From Acidobacteriota bacterium (GTDB taxonomy: Bacteria; Acidobacteriota; Vicinamibacteria; Vicinamibacterales; UBA2999), in contig JAEUQR010000028.1 of assembly GCA_016789705.1 (NCBI GenBank), positions 1 through 64,000 of the forward strand: a stretch of DNA of 64,000 nucleotides, in the 5' to 3' direction. Positions 20,509 to 28,531 of the stretch are shown here, piece after piece. The position numbers and the translations under genes were made by a program. A model generated the notes under the pieces. The model ran no database searches, was not told the DNA's origin, and saw only the letters and a list, made by a program, of their open reading frames with translations. How positions within the stretch are numbered: the first letter of the stretch is position 1; every line of letters starts with the position of its first letter.

Positions 20509-21384
20509 ATGGCCGCGCGCCCGACCTGGAAGGGTTTTCTCAAAGTCAGCCTGGTGACCATCCCGGTACGGGTCTATCCCGCCACCGAGTCGGCCGCGAC
20601 GATCTCGTTCAACCAGCTCCACGAGGAGTGCCAGACGCGCATCCAGCAGAAGAAGTGGTGCCCGTCCTGCGAACGGGACGTCACGAGCGCCGAGATCGTC
20701 AAAGGATATGAGTTCGAGAAAGGCCGCTGGGTGGTGGTGGGCGACGACGACATCGCCAAGGTCAGGACCGAATCCACCAAGGTCATCAACCTGCTCCAGT
20801 TTGCGAGCGACGACGAGATCGACCCGATGTACGTGGACAAGGCCTACTACCTCGCCCCGGAAGGTCCGATGGCCGGGGATGCCTACGCGGTGATGCGCGA
20901 CGGCATGAAGGGCAAGGCCGGCATCGGCAAGGTGGCCATTCATGGCCGCGAATACCTGGTGGCGGTGAAGCCGCACAAGCAGGGCCTCGTGATGTACACG
21001 CTGCACCACGCCGCCGAGATCCGCACCATCGACCAGATCGACGAACTGCGCGAGGTGCGCGGCAAGGTGTCGCCGGCCGAAGCCAAGCTCGCGCAGCAGG
21101 TGATTGCCAGCTACGAAGGGCCGCTCGACCTCAAGAGCTACACCGACGAGTACCAGGCCGGGCTGCGCGCCATCATCGACGCCAAGGTGGCCGGTGAGGA
21201 ATTCGTGGCGCCGAAGGAAGACGCGGCGCCGAAGGTCATCGACCTGATGGAAGCGCTGCGCCGCAGCCTCGATCAGGTGAGCGCGGGCCGCAAGCCGGCC
21301 GCCAAGGTCAGCGACGCGAAGGCGGAGCCGGCAGCCAAGGCGCTCGGCCCGAAGGCCGTCGCGCGCAAGCGGAAGGCGTCGTAG
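20509..21384 (+). CDS. ku: Ku domain DNA end-binding protein (non-homologous end joining)
   Basis: 291 residues. The Ku core spans about residues 1-250 (WKGFLKVSLVTIPVRVYPAT, CPSCERDVTSAEIVKGYEF, YYLAPEG, LVAVKPHKQGLVMYTL). It homodimerises around DNA ends and recruits LigD. A Lys/Ala-rich basic tail (about 255-291) should add DNA binding. Ku proteins usually begin MA-x-x-x-W-K-G, which favours the ATG at 20509; an in-frame ATG at 20497 has its own GGGAGG. No ligD gene is in the window. Confidence 0.93.
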   Translation: MAARPTWKGFLKVSLVTIPVRVYPATESAATISFNQLHEECQTRIQQKKWCPSCERDVTSAEIVKGYEFEKGRWVVVGDDDIAKVRTESTKVINLLQFASDDEIDPMYVDKAYYLAPEGPMAGDAYAVMRDGMKGKAGIGKVAIHGREYLVAVKPHKQGLVMYTLHHAAEIRTIDQIDELREVRGKVSPAEAKLAQQVIASYEGPLDLKSYTDEYQAGLRAIIDAKVAGEEFVAPKEDAAPKVIDLMEALRRSLDQVSAGRKPAAKVSDAKAEPAAKALGPKAVARKRKAS

Positions 21385-21411
21385 CCGTGGGCGAACAGCG
21401 CAAGGTGGTGT

Positions 21412-21425
21412 GGGCCTGACGGCCC
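21412..21425. terminator. Short hairpin between convergent ku and phosphatidyltransferase genes
   Basis: GGGCC-TGAC-GGCCC, a five-base-pair palindrome in the 45-base convergent spacer. There is no U-tract. It may act as a weak bidirectional terminator. The GCCTGACGGC core recurs at other gene ends. Confidence 0.35.
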
Positions 21426-21429
21426 GCGG

Positions 21430-22200
21430 TCACCGCAGCAGCCAGCCGAGCAGCCCGAGGCCCGACGCGGTCGGGTCGCGCAGCCAGTCGGGCGGCGTCA
21501 GCCACACGAACGACAGAATCGCGATCACCCACACGTCGTAGTGCAGCGTGGCTCGATCGTCGCGCCAGAAGAAGTAGCGCGAGACGAGTCCGAAGACGCC
21601 GTCGGTGGCCGGCATCGGCAGCTTGTTGAGCGCCAGATACGTGTAGTGGATGCGGTTGGCTACCGTGACGATGGCCAGCGTGAGGATCACCCACAGCACG
21701 CCCGCCATGCGGTCGGTGAAGGCGCCGATCATGAAGAGCACGATGCGCTCGGGCCGCTCCATGAAGCCGACCTTGCACTTGTCGATGAGGCATTCCGCCC
21801 GGGCCCGGGCGTAGCTCGTCATGATCGAGAAGATGAGGGCGGCGGTGGCGACGAGCACGTAGCCCTCGCGGCCGAGCGACGAGTAGAGCCAGATGAGGCC
21901 GGTGAAGAGCGCCAGGTCCGAGAAGCGGTCGAGCGTCGAGTCCCAGAAGGCCCCGAACTCCGACTGCTTGCCGGTGATGTGGGCCACCTTGCCGTCGATG
22001 AAATCGAAGATGTTGGCGCAGATCATGATGACGCCGGCCAGCACGAAGCGGTCCACGGCCAGCGCCCAGGCGGCGGCGACGTTGATGATGACGCCGATGA
22101 GCGTGAGCACGTTCGGGTGAATTCCGAGCGCCACGCTCGTGTTGATGATGAGGCGCAGGGGGAACATGCACGCCGCACCGATGAATCCTGTGAAAGTCAT
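21430..22200 (-). CDS. CDP-alcohol phosphatidyltransferase family membrane enzyme
   Basis: 256 residues with about six membrane helices. The family catalytic motif is present near residues 66-92: DFIDGKVAH...GAFWDSTLDR, i.e. D-x2-D-G-x2-A then G-x3-D-x3-D. The usual Arg after the Ala is His here. These enzymes transfer a phosphatidyl group from CDP-diacylglycerol to an alcohol; the substrate (glycerol phosphate, inositol phosphate or other) is not evident. An insertion of charged residues (RARAECLIDKCKVGFMERPER) lies on the cytosolic side. It diverges from uvrC with only 24 bases between start codons. Confidence 0.88.
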   Translation of the reverse strand: MTFTGFIGAACMFPLRLIINTSVALGIHPNVLTLIGVIINVAAAWALAVDRFVLAGVIMICANIFDFIDGKVAHITGKQSEFGAFWDSTLDRFSDLALFTGLIWLYSSLGREGYVLVATAALIFSIMTSYARARAECLIDKCKVGFMERPERIVLFMIGAFTDRMAGVLWVILTLAIVTVANRIHYTYLALNKLPMPATDGVFGLVSRYFFWRDDRATLHYDVWVIAILSFVWLTPPDWLRDPTASGLGLLGWLLR

Positions 22201-22204
22201 TGGC

Positions 22205-22211
22205 TAGAATG
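22205..22211. promoter_or_regulatory. Shared back-to-back -10 element between phosphatidyltransferase gene and uvrC
   Basis: TAGAATG on the plus strand reads CATTCTA on the minus strand, so both genes could use an overlapping -10. The uvrC ATG is 14 bases downstream. The phosphatidyltransferase ATG lies five bases from the minus-strand box, implying a leaderless transcript. Confidence 0.4.
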
Positions 22212-22224
22212 AGAAGCGTAACGC

Positions 22225-24072
22225 ATGGCCATTCAGGATCTCAAGGAACAGATCAGCCGGCTGCCGGAGCAGCCCGGCGTCTACCTGTATGGCAATGCCG
22301 CCGGCGAGACGATCTACGTGGGCAAGGCGCGGGCGCTGCGCGACCGGGTCCGGAGCTACCTGGCGGCCCGCGGCAGCAGCCCGAAGACCGACGCGCTGCT
22401 CGACGAGGTGGCCGCGCTCGAGGTCATCGTCACCGATTCGGTGGTCGAGGCGCTGGCCCTCGAGAACAACCTGATCAAACAGCGGGCGCCGCGCTACAAC
22501 ATCCTGCTGCGCGACGACAAGAGCTACCCGTACTTGAGGCTCACGCTCAGTGAGGCCTTTCCGCGGGTGCTCGTGGCGCGTCAGGTGGCCCGCGACGGCG
22601 ACCTCTACGCCGGACCGTTCCTGCCGGCGTCGCTGGCCCGCCGCACGATCGGGCTCGGGCACAAGCTGTTCGGGCTGCGTTCGTGCAACGAGGTCATCAC
22701 CGGCAAGCGCGCCCGGCCGTGCCTCGAATACGACATCAAGCGCTGCCTCGCGCCGTGCGTGGACACGGTGTGTTCGCCCGAGCGGTATCAGCGCGCCGTC
22801 GACGACATGCGGCTCCTGCTCGAGGGCCGCGTCGACGAACTGGCGGCCGATCTCGAGGCGCGCATGCGGGCGGCGGCAGGGGCCGAACGGTTCGAGGAAG
22901 CGGCGCAGCAGCGCGATGCGATGCGGGTCGTGCAGGCGGTGGGCGCCCGGCAGCAGAAGATGGCCACGCCGGCGCTGGGTGATCGCGACGTGTTCGGCGT
23001 GGCGGTGGGCCCGGCCGGCGCCGTGATTCAGGTGTTCCAGGTGCGGCGCGGGCGTGTCGTCGAACGTGTCACCCTGCAGGGCGTCGAAGGTGACGCGGCC
23101 GAGTCCGCCGGCGCGCTGGTGGCCGCGGCGCTGCAGCAGTTCTACGAAGAGCACGAGCCGCCGCGCGAGGTCGACCTGCCGGTCGATATCGACGATGCCG
23201 ACATGACCGAGGCCTGGCTCTCGTCGCGCGCCGGGCGGCGGGTGAGCCTCCTCGTGCCGCAGCGTGGAGACCGCCGGCGCCTGGTGGACCTGGCGGTGCG
23301 TAATGCCGAAGTGGCCGTGCGCGGGGCGGCGGCGCCGGGCGGCGACGCCTTCGCGGCGCTGGACGGACTGCGGCAGGCGTTGAGCCTGGCGGGCCTGCCG
23401 CGCCGCATCGAGTGTTTCGACATCTCGACGCTCCAGGGCAGCGAGACCGTGGCCTCGCTCGTGGTCTGCGAAGACGGCCGGATGGCGAAGGGCGAGTACC
23501 GGAAGTTCCGCGTCAAGGGAGCAGGGAACGGGGCGTCGGAAACCGAAGGTTCGGGACGGTTCCTCAACGATTTCGCCGCCATGGCGCAGGTGGTGCACCG
23601 GCGCTTCTCGCGGCTGGTCGAGGCCGGGGGGCCGTTTCCGGACCTCCTCGTCATCGACGGCGGGCGTGGTCAGCTCGATGCCGCCTACGGCGCGCTCGAG
23701 CGGCTCGGTCTGGCGAATCTCGTCGCCGTCGGTCTGGCCAAGCGCGAGGAACTCGTCGTCACGCGCGACGCCGATACGCCAGTCGCCTTCGAGCGGACGA
23801 GCCCGGCCCTGCGCCTGCTGCAGCAGATTCGCGACGAGGCGCACCGCTTCGCCGTCACGTTCCACCGCACGGCGCGGTCGCAGCGCGACTTCGGCTCGGA
23901 CCTCGACACGATTCCCGGCGTCGGCCCGCGCCGCCGCCGCCAGCTGCTGACACGGTTCGGGAGCCTGGCCGGTGTGCGGCGGGCGACCCGCGAAGACCTC
24001 GTGCCGGTCGTGGGGCAACGCTGCGCGGACGCGGTGCTGACCCACTTTGCGCGCGGCCTGCCGTCACACTGA
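22225..24072 (+). CDS. uvrC: Excinuclease ABC subunit C
   Basis: 615 residues. It makes both incisions in nucleotide excision repair. The GIY-YIG nuclease is at residues 14-95 (PGVYLYG, TIYVGKA, KSYPYLRL). A UVR helical region follows near 205-245. The RNase H-like endonuclease covers about 380-545 (IECFDISTLQGSETVASLVV, LLVIDGGRGQLD, with catalytic acidic residues). Tandem helix-hairpin-helix motifs end the protein (IPGVGPRRRRQLL). Between KFRVKG and DFAAMAQVV there are about 11-12 more residues than in E. coli or Bacillus UvrC; this segment is encoded by a seven-base repeat array. Confidence 0.97.
   Translation: MAIQDLKEQISRLPEQPGVYLYGNAAGETIYVGKARALRDRVRSYLAARGSSPKTDALLDEVAALEVIVTDSVVEALALENNLIKQRAPRYNILLRDDKSYPYLRLTLSEAFPRVLVARQVARDGDLYAGPFLPASLARRTIGLGHKLFGLRSCNEVITGKRARPCLEYDIKRCLAPCVDTVCSPERYQRAVDDMRLLLEGRVDELAADLEARMRAAAGAERFEEAAQQRDAMRVVQAVGARQQKMATPALGDRDVFGVAVGPAGAVIQVFQVRRGRVVERVTLQGVEGDAAESAGALVAAALQQFYEEHEPPREVDLPVDIDDADMTEAWLSSRAGRRVSLLVPQRGDRRRLVDLAVRNAEVAVRGAAAPGGDAFAALDGLRQALSLAGLPRRIECFDISTLQGSETVASLVVCEDGRMAKGEYRKFRVKGAGNGASETEGSGRFLNDFAAMAQVVHRRFSRLVEAGGPFPDLLVIDGGRGQLDAAYGALERLGLANLVAVGLAKREELVVTRDADTPVAFERTSPALRLLQQIRDEAHRFAVTFHRTARSQRDFGSDLDTIPGVGPRRRRQLLTRFGSLAGVRRATREDLVPVVGQRCADAVLTHFARGLPSH
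23517..23558 (+). repeat. Seven-base repeat array inside uvrC
   Basis: Units GGGAGCA, GGGAACG, GGGCGTC, GGAAACC, GAAGGTT, CGGGACG, read in frame as a Gly/Ser/Asn-rich insert. The core GGAGCAGGGAACG is identical to the array at the start of prfB. Confidence 0.65.
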
Positions 24073-24090
24073 ACCGCCCCGTCGCGCCGG

Positions 24091-24732
24091 GTGCCTGTGG
24101 TACGCTTGAGCGCTTTGGCGGACCTCGATTTCCTGCAGATCGGTCTTCTGCTGGCCGTGCTGATTGCCTCCCTGACGTTCCACGAGGCGGCGCACGCCTG
24201 GGCCGCGGACCGTCTGGGCGACCCGACGGCCCGCCGGCTGGGCCGGCTGTCGCTCAATCCGCTCGTGCACATCGACCTCATCGGCACCGTGCTCTTCCCG
24301 CTCATCGCCGCCGCGACCGGCGTGCCGCTCATCGGCTGGGCCAAGCCGGTGCCGGTGGACGTGCGGAACCTCATGGCGCCCCGGCGCGACTTCGCGCTCG
24401 TGGCAGCGGCCGGGCCGGCCAGCAATCTCGTCCTCGCGGCCCTTGGCGCCGTCACGTTCGCCGCCGTTGCCGGCGACGAGTTCGGCCAGGTCGAATACAC
24501 CGTGGCGTTCTTCGTCGTGATGAACGTCATGCTCGCAATCTTCAACCTCATCCCCGTGCCGCCGCTCGACGGCGGCAACATCCTGCTCGGCGTGTTGCCC
24601 CATTCGATGGTGGGCGTCGTCGAGCGCATCCGCCCCTACGGCATCGTGGTGCTGTACGGGCTCATGTTCTCCGGCCTCCTGTCGCGGGTCACCGCGCCGG
24701 TACAGCTCGGGATTCTGAGATGGCTGCTGTGA
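24091..24732 (+). CDS. Site-2 protease family (M50) membrane metalloprotease
   Basis: Up to 213 residues, five or six membrane segments. The zinc site HEAAH sits at about residue 31, and the second motif is FNLIPVPPLDGG near 150, giving the Asp ligand. This short form without a PDZ domain belongs to the YwhC/SpoIVFB-like group. Its substrate is unknown. The GTG at 24091 is used here; TTG codons at 24106 and 24115 are possible and nearer to a membrane-start MxDL. Its stop overlaps the trpS start region (ATG at 24720). Confidence 0.88.
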   Translation: MPVVRLSALADLDFLQIGLLLAVLIASLTFHEAAHAWAADRLGDPTARRLGRLSLNPLVHIDLIGTVLFPLIAAATGVPLIGWAKPVPVDVRNLMAPRRDFALVAAAGPASNLVLAALGAVTFAAVAGDEFGQVEYTVAFFVVMNVMLAIFNLIPVPPLDGGNILLGVLPHSMVGVVERIRPYGIVVLYGLMFSGLLSRVTAPVQLGILRWLL

Positions 24733-25721
24733 CGACGAAGCGCGTAGTGTCGGGGATGCGCCCGACCGGACGACTGCACCTCGGGCACCTCGTGGGCGCC
24801 CTCGACAACTGGGTCGCGCTGCAGCGCGACTACGACTGCTACTACTTCATTGCCGACTGGCACGCGCTCACGAGCCATTACGCCGAGACGGCCGAGCTCG
24901 TCGAGAACGCGATGGACAACGTGGCCGACTGGATCGGCTGCGGCATCGACCCCGAGCGCAGCACGATCTTCGCGCAGTCGCTCGTGCCAGAACACGCCGA
25001 GCTCTACCTGCTCCTGCAGATGGTCACGCCGATCCCATGGCTCGAGCGGGTGCCCACCTACAAGGAACAGACCGAGCAGCTCGCCGATCGCGATCTGAGC
25101 AGCATCGGCTTCCTCGGCTATCCGCTGCTGCAGACGGCCGACGTCATCATCTACGACGCCAACATCGTGCCGGTGGGCGAGGACCAGGTGCCGCACCTCG
25201 AGCTCTCGCGCGAGGTGGTGCGCCGTTTCAACAACTTCTACGGCGAGGTGTTCGTCGAGCCGCAGTCGATGCTGACGCCGACGCCGCGCCTGCCCGGGCT
25301 CGACAACCGCAAGATGAGCAAGAGCTACGGCAACACGATCGACCTCTCGGACGACGCCGTCGCGGTCGTGAAGAAGGTCCGCCAGATGTACACGGACCCC
25401 AAGCGCGTGCGCGCTGACATCCCCGGCACCGTCGAAGGCAATCCGGTGTTCATCTACCACGATGCCTTCAACCCGGACGTTGCCGAGGTGGACGATCTCA
25501 AGGCCCGCTACCGCGCCGGCGCCGTCGGCGACGTGGAAGTGAAGACCAAACTGGCGGCCGCCGTGAACGCCCGCCTCGGGCCGATCCGCGAACGCCGCGC
25601 CGCCGCGCTGGCCCGTCCGGGCTACCTGCGCGAGGTCGTCATGGAAGGCTCGAAGAAGGCGCGCGCGCAGGCGATCGAGACGATGACCCGCGTGCGCGAG
25701 GCGGTGAAGCTTGTCTACTGA
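24720..25721 (+). CDS. trpS: Tryptophanyl-tRNA synthetase
   Basis: 333 residues, standard length for the class Ic enzyme. It charges tRNA-Trp. The HIGH-type motif is RPTGRLHLGHLVGAL (about residues 14-28), and the KMSKS loop is NRKMSKSYGN (about 198-207). The ATG lies inside the end of the M50 gene, and the stop region overlaps scpA, so M50-trpS-scpA-scpB is one overlapping operon. Confidence 0.97.
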   Translation: MAAVTTKRVVSGMRPTGRLHLGHLVGALDNWVALQRDYDCYYFIADWHALTSHYAETAELVENAMDNVADWIGCGIDPERSTIFAQSLVPEHAELYLLLQMVTPIPWLERVPTYKEQTEQLADRDLSSIGFLGYPLLQTADVIIYDANIVPVGEDQVPHLELSREVVRRFNNFYGEVFVEPQSMLTPTPRLPGLDNRKMSKSYGNTIDLSDDAVAVVKKVRQMYTDPKRVRADIPGTVEGNPVFIYHDAFNPDVAEVDDLKARYRAGAVGDVEVKTKLAAAVNARLGPIRERRAAALARPGYLREVVMEGSKKARAQAIETMTRVREAVKLVY

Positions 25722-26649
25722 CGGCCCGGCGCGCGACCCGAACTTCGAGTCGCAGCTGGAGTCGATCCCGCTGCATCTCGAGACGTTCGACGGGCCGCTC
25801 GACCTGCTGCTGCACCTCATCAAGAAGAACGAGGTGAACATCTACGACATCCCGATTGCGCTCATCACCGAGCAGTACCTGGCGTATCTCTCGCTGATGC
25901 AGGAGCTCAATCTCGATCTCGCGAGCGAATTCCTCGTGACCGCCGCCACGCTCATCCACATCAAGAGCCGGCAGCTCCTGCCGCGGCCCGAGGCCATCAG
26001 CGAAGACACCGGCGAAGAAATCGATCCGCGGGACGCGCTCGTGCAGCGCCTGCTGGATCACCAGCGCTTCAAGGCGGCCGCCGAGCTGCTGCACGAACGC
26101 GAGACGCTGCGCAACGCCCAGTGGACGCGGCCCGATGCCCGCGTCGAGGCGATCGCCGGCGAAGAGGTGGAGCCCGAGCTCGACGTCGATCTGTTCGGCC
26201 TGCTGGCCGCGTTCCGTCGTGTGCTCGAGCGGTCGAAGGCGCCGCCCGACGTGCCGCTGCCGCCGGAAGAGACGTCGATCGAGGGGCGCATCGAGCAGCT
26301 GCTCGAGCGGCTCTCCGAGAGCGAAGCGTGCGGCTTCGAGGACCTCTTCGACGACGTGGCGACCCGCGGCGATCTCATCGTCACGTTCCTCGCGCTGCTC
26401 GAGATGGTGCGCCTGAAGCTCGTGCGCGCTTTCCAGCAGGGCGGCGGCCCGATCCGCATCTACAAGCGCGCCCGGCCCACCGACGCGCCGCACCCGATTC
26501 ACGATCCCGAAGACGAGTACAAGGCGCACCACCGCGATGGCGGCGATGTGCCGCCGCCCTCGGCCGATGCCCCGGCCGACGAGTCCGGGCCCGATAACGA
26601 GGCCGATGAGGCCGGCGCGGACGACCGCGACGGCGAGGACGACGAGTGA
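25711..26649 (+). CDS. scpA: Segregation and condensation protein A
   Basis: 312 residues, TTG start overlapping trpS by 11 bases. This is the kleisin of the SMC-ScpA-ScpB condensin. The N-terminal signature is LHLETFDGPLDLLLHLIKKNEVNIYDIPIA, of which residues 20-50 contact the SMC head-neck. The C-terminal winged helix is near 200-255 (EDLFDDVATRGDLIVTFLALLEMVRLKLV). About 60 acidic, low-complexity residues follow, beyond the usual ScpA end. It is followed immediately by scpB. Confidence 0.95.
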   Translation: MSTDGPARDPNFESQLESIPLHLETFDGPLDLLLHLIKKNEVNIYDIPIALITEQYLAYLSLMQELNLDLASEFLVTAATLIHIKSRQLLPRPEAISEDTGEEIDPRDALVQRLLDHQRFKAAAELLHERETLRNAQWTRPDARVEAIAGEEVEPELDVDLFGLLAAFRRVLERSKAPPDVPLPPEETSIEGRIEQLLERLSESEACGFEDLFDDVATRGDLIVTFLALLEMVRLKLVRAFQQGGGPIRIYKRARPTDAPHPIHDPEDEYKAHHRDGGDVPPPSADAPADESGPDNEADEAGADDRDGEDDE

Positions 26650-27488
26650 TGAGCGACGAGATGCCCGACGACACCCGAGACGAGACCGCCGAGGCCGCGT
26701 GCGAGCCGGCCGCGCCCGAGGTCGTCGCGCCGGACGAGGTCACCCCCGACGCGGTCGCGCCCGCCGAGCCCGTGGCGGCAGATGCCGACGCGGCGTCCGA
26801 GCCCACGGCCGCGGTCGCGGCGGCGGAGGAGGGCGAGCCGGCGGCGCCGCGTCCCTCGATGGACGGCGGTCAGCTCGAGGCCATCCTGGAGGCGCTGGTG
26901 TTCGCCTCGCCCGAGCCGCTCACGCCGAAGATGCTCTTCCAGCTGCTCGCCGACGAGCCGAAGGAGGACGTGCAGGCGGCCCTCGATCGGCTGGTCGCGC
27001 GCTACGAGCATCCCGGCGGCCTTCACCTGGCGCAGGTGGCCGGCGGCTACCAGATCACGACGCGGCCGGAACTGCACGAATGGGTGCGGCGGCTCTTCCA
27101 CGAGCGCAACACGCAGAAGCTGTCGGTGGCGGCGCTCGAGACCCTCTCGGTCATCGCCTACCGTCAGCCGGTGACGGCCGCCGAGGTGAACGAGATCCGC
27201 GCCGTCAACGCCTCGGGCGTGCTGTCGACGCTGCTCGAACGGCACCTCATCAAGATCGTCGGCCGCAAGAACGTCGTCGGCCGGCCGTTCCTCTACGGCA
27301 CGACGAAGGAATTCCTGATCCGCTTCGGGCTGAAGGATCTGAACGACCTGCCCAACATGCAGGACATGGTGCAGGCGCTCGGCTTCGATCCGCCGGCCCT
27401 GCTCATGGAGCGGCCGGTGACTGACGAGATGCTGCCGCTCGAGGAAGGCGACATTCCCACGGCGTCGCCCGGCGCGGAAGAAGACTAG
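26649..27488 (+). CDS. scpB: Segregation and condensation protein B
   Basis: 279 residues. The ATG overlaps the scpA stop (TGATG). The first 75 residues are an acidic Ala/Glu/Pro-rich tail not found in most ScpB. Two winged-helix domains follow (AILEALVFASPEPLTPKMLF; TLSVIAYRQPVTAAEVNEIRAV with GRPFLYGTTKEFLIRFGL). It dimerises and binds ScpA to control the SMC complex in chromosome segregation. Confidence 0.95.
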   Translation: MSDEMPDDTRDETAEAACEPAAPEVVAPDEVTPDAVAPAEPVAADADAASEPTAAVAAAEEGEPAAPRPSMDGGQLEAILEALVFASPEPLTPKMLFQLLADEPKEDVQAALDRLVARYEHPGGLHLAQVAGGYQITTRPELHEWVRRLFHERNTQKLSVAALETLSVIAYRQPVTAAEVNEIRAVNASGVLSTLLERHLIKIVGRKNVVGRPFLYGTTKEFLIRFGLKDLNDLPNMQDMVQALGFDPPALLMERPVTDEMLPLEEGDIPTASPGAEED

Positions 27489-27495
27489 TCAGGAC

Positions 27496-27517
27496 GCGGC
27501 GCCGCTGACGGCGCCGC
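27496..27517. terminator. Strong hairpin between convergent scpB and rluB
   Basis: A perfect nine-base-pair stem GCGGCGCCG-CTGA-CGGCGCCGC fills the 28-base convergent gap and touches the rluB stop. There is no U-tract on either side, so termination would be weak or factor-assisted. Confidence 0.5.
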
Positions 27518-28497
27518 TACTTCGACGATTTGCGCAGCGCCGCCACTTCCTCGGGGCGCAGGTCTCGCCACGCGCCGAGTGGCAGGCCGCGCAGCGTGAG
27601 CGAGCCGTAGCGCACGCGCTGGAGCTGGCGCACCGGGTGGCCCACGCGCGCGCACATCTCGCGCACCTGGCGGTTGCGACCTTCGTGCAGGGTGAGGATC
27701 AGCTTCGTGGTGGGCACCTTGCCGGTCTTCACCGTGGCGCCGCGCGTGACATCCGCTTCGGCGGTGCGGCGGTTGTCGAGGTACACGCCGCGCCGCAGTT
27801 CGTCGATCGCGGCATCGTCGGGAATGCCGACGACGATGGCTTCGTACACACGCGGCACCTCATGCCGCGGGTGGGTGAGGCGCGCCGCGAAGTCGCCGTC
27901 GCTCGTGAGCAGCAGCAGCCCTTCGGTGTCGTAGTCGAGGCGCCCCACCGGGTAGATGTACTCGCGCACGCCGCCGAGCAGATCCATCACCGTGCGGCGG
28001 CCTTCCGGATCCTGCCGCGTGGTCACGAAGCCACTCGGCTTGTTGAGCATGATGTAGCGCGGCCGGCCGGCCGGCTTCACGCGCCGGTCGTCGACGCGCA
28101 CGTCATCGACGTCGGGCACCGCCTTGGCGCCGAGCGTATCCACCACCACGCCGTTGACGGTGACGCGGCCTTCGGCGATGAGCGACTCGGCCGTGCGGCG
28201 CGAGGCGACTCCGGCGGCTGAGAGCAGCTTCTGCAGGCGGATGGCGCCCGGACGGTCGTCGTCGGGCACCGGCACGCGCTTCTTCGGGGCCGGCCGTTCG
28301 CCGCGTTCAGGTCGCGCCGCCGCGGCGCCGCGCGGCGCCTGGGTGCGGGGCGGCGCGCTGCGCCGGCCCGCGGCGTGTCCCGCGCCGGACGCGCGAGGGC
28401 CTGACGGGCGAGAGTCCCCGGGACGCGGCGTGGACGGACGCGACTGCGGACGTCGTGACGGGGCAGCGGGGCGGCGTGATGGATTGCGAGGTGGCAT
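27517..28497 (-). CDS. rluB: 23S rRNA pseudouridine synthase, RluB/RsuA family
   Basis: 326 residues. The first 90 are a basic Pro/Arg/Ser-rich tail. An S4 RNA-binding domain follows (IRLQKLLSAAGVASRRTAESLIAEG). The catalytic domain has the family motif GRLDYDTEGLLLLTSDG with the nucleophilic Asp. It isomerises uridine in large-subunit rRNA near the peptidyl-transferase centre. The position beside scpAB is conserved in many bacteria. Confidence 0.93.
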   Translation of the reverse strand: MPPRNPSRRPAAPSRRPQSRPSTPRPGDSRPSGPRASGAGHAAGRRSAPPRTQAPRGAAAARPERGERPAPKKRVPVPDDDRPGAIRLQKLLSAAGVASRRTAESLIAEGRVTVNGVVVDTLGAKAVPDVDDVRVDDRRVKPAGRPRYIMLNKPSGFVTTRQDPEGRRTVMDLLGGVREYIYPVGRLDYDTEGLLLLTSDGDFAARLTHPRHEVPRVYEAIVVGIPDDAAIDELRRGVYLDNRRTAEADVTRGATVKTGKVPTTKLILTLHEGRNRQVREMCARVGHPVRQLQRVRYGSLTLRGLPLGAWRDLRPEEVAALRKSSK

Positions 28498-28531
28498 GGT
28501 GGGCGGAGCGCCTGGGAAATCTGCGCTCCGC

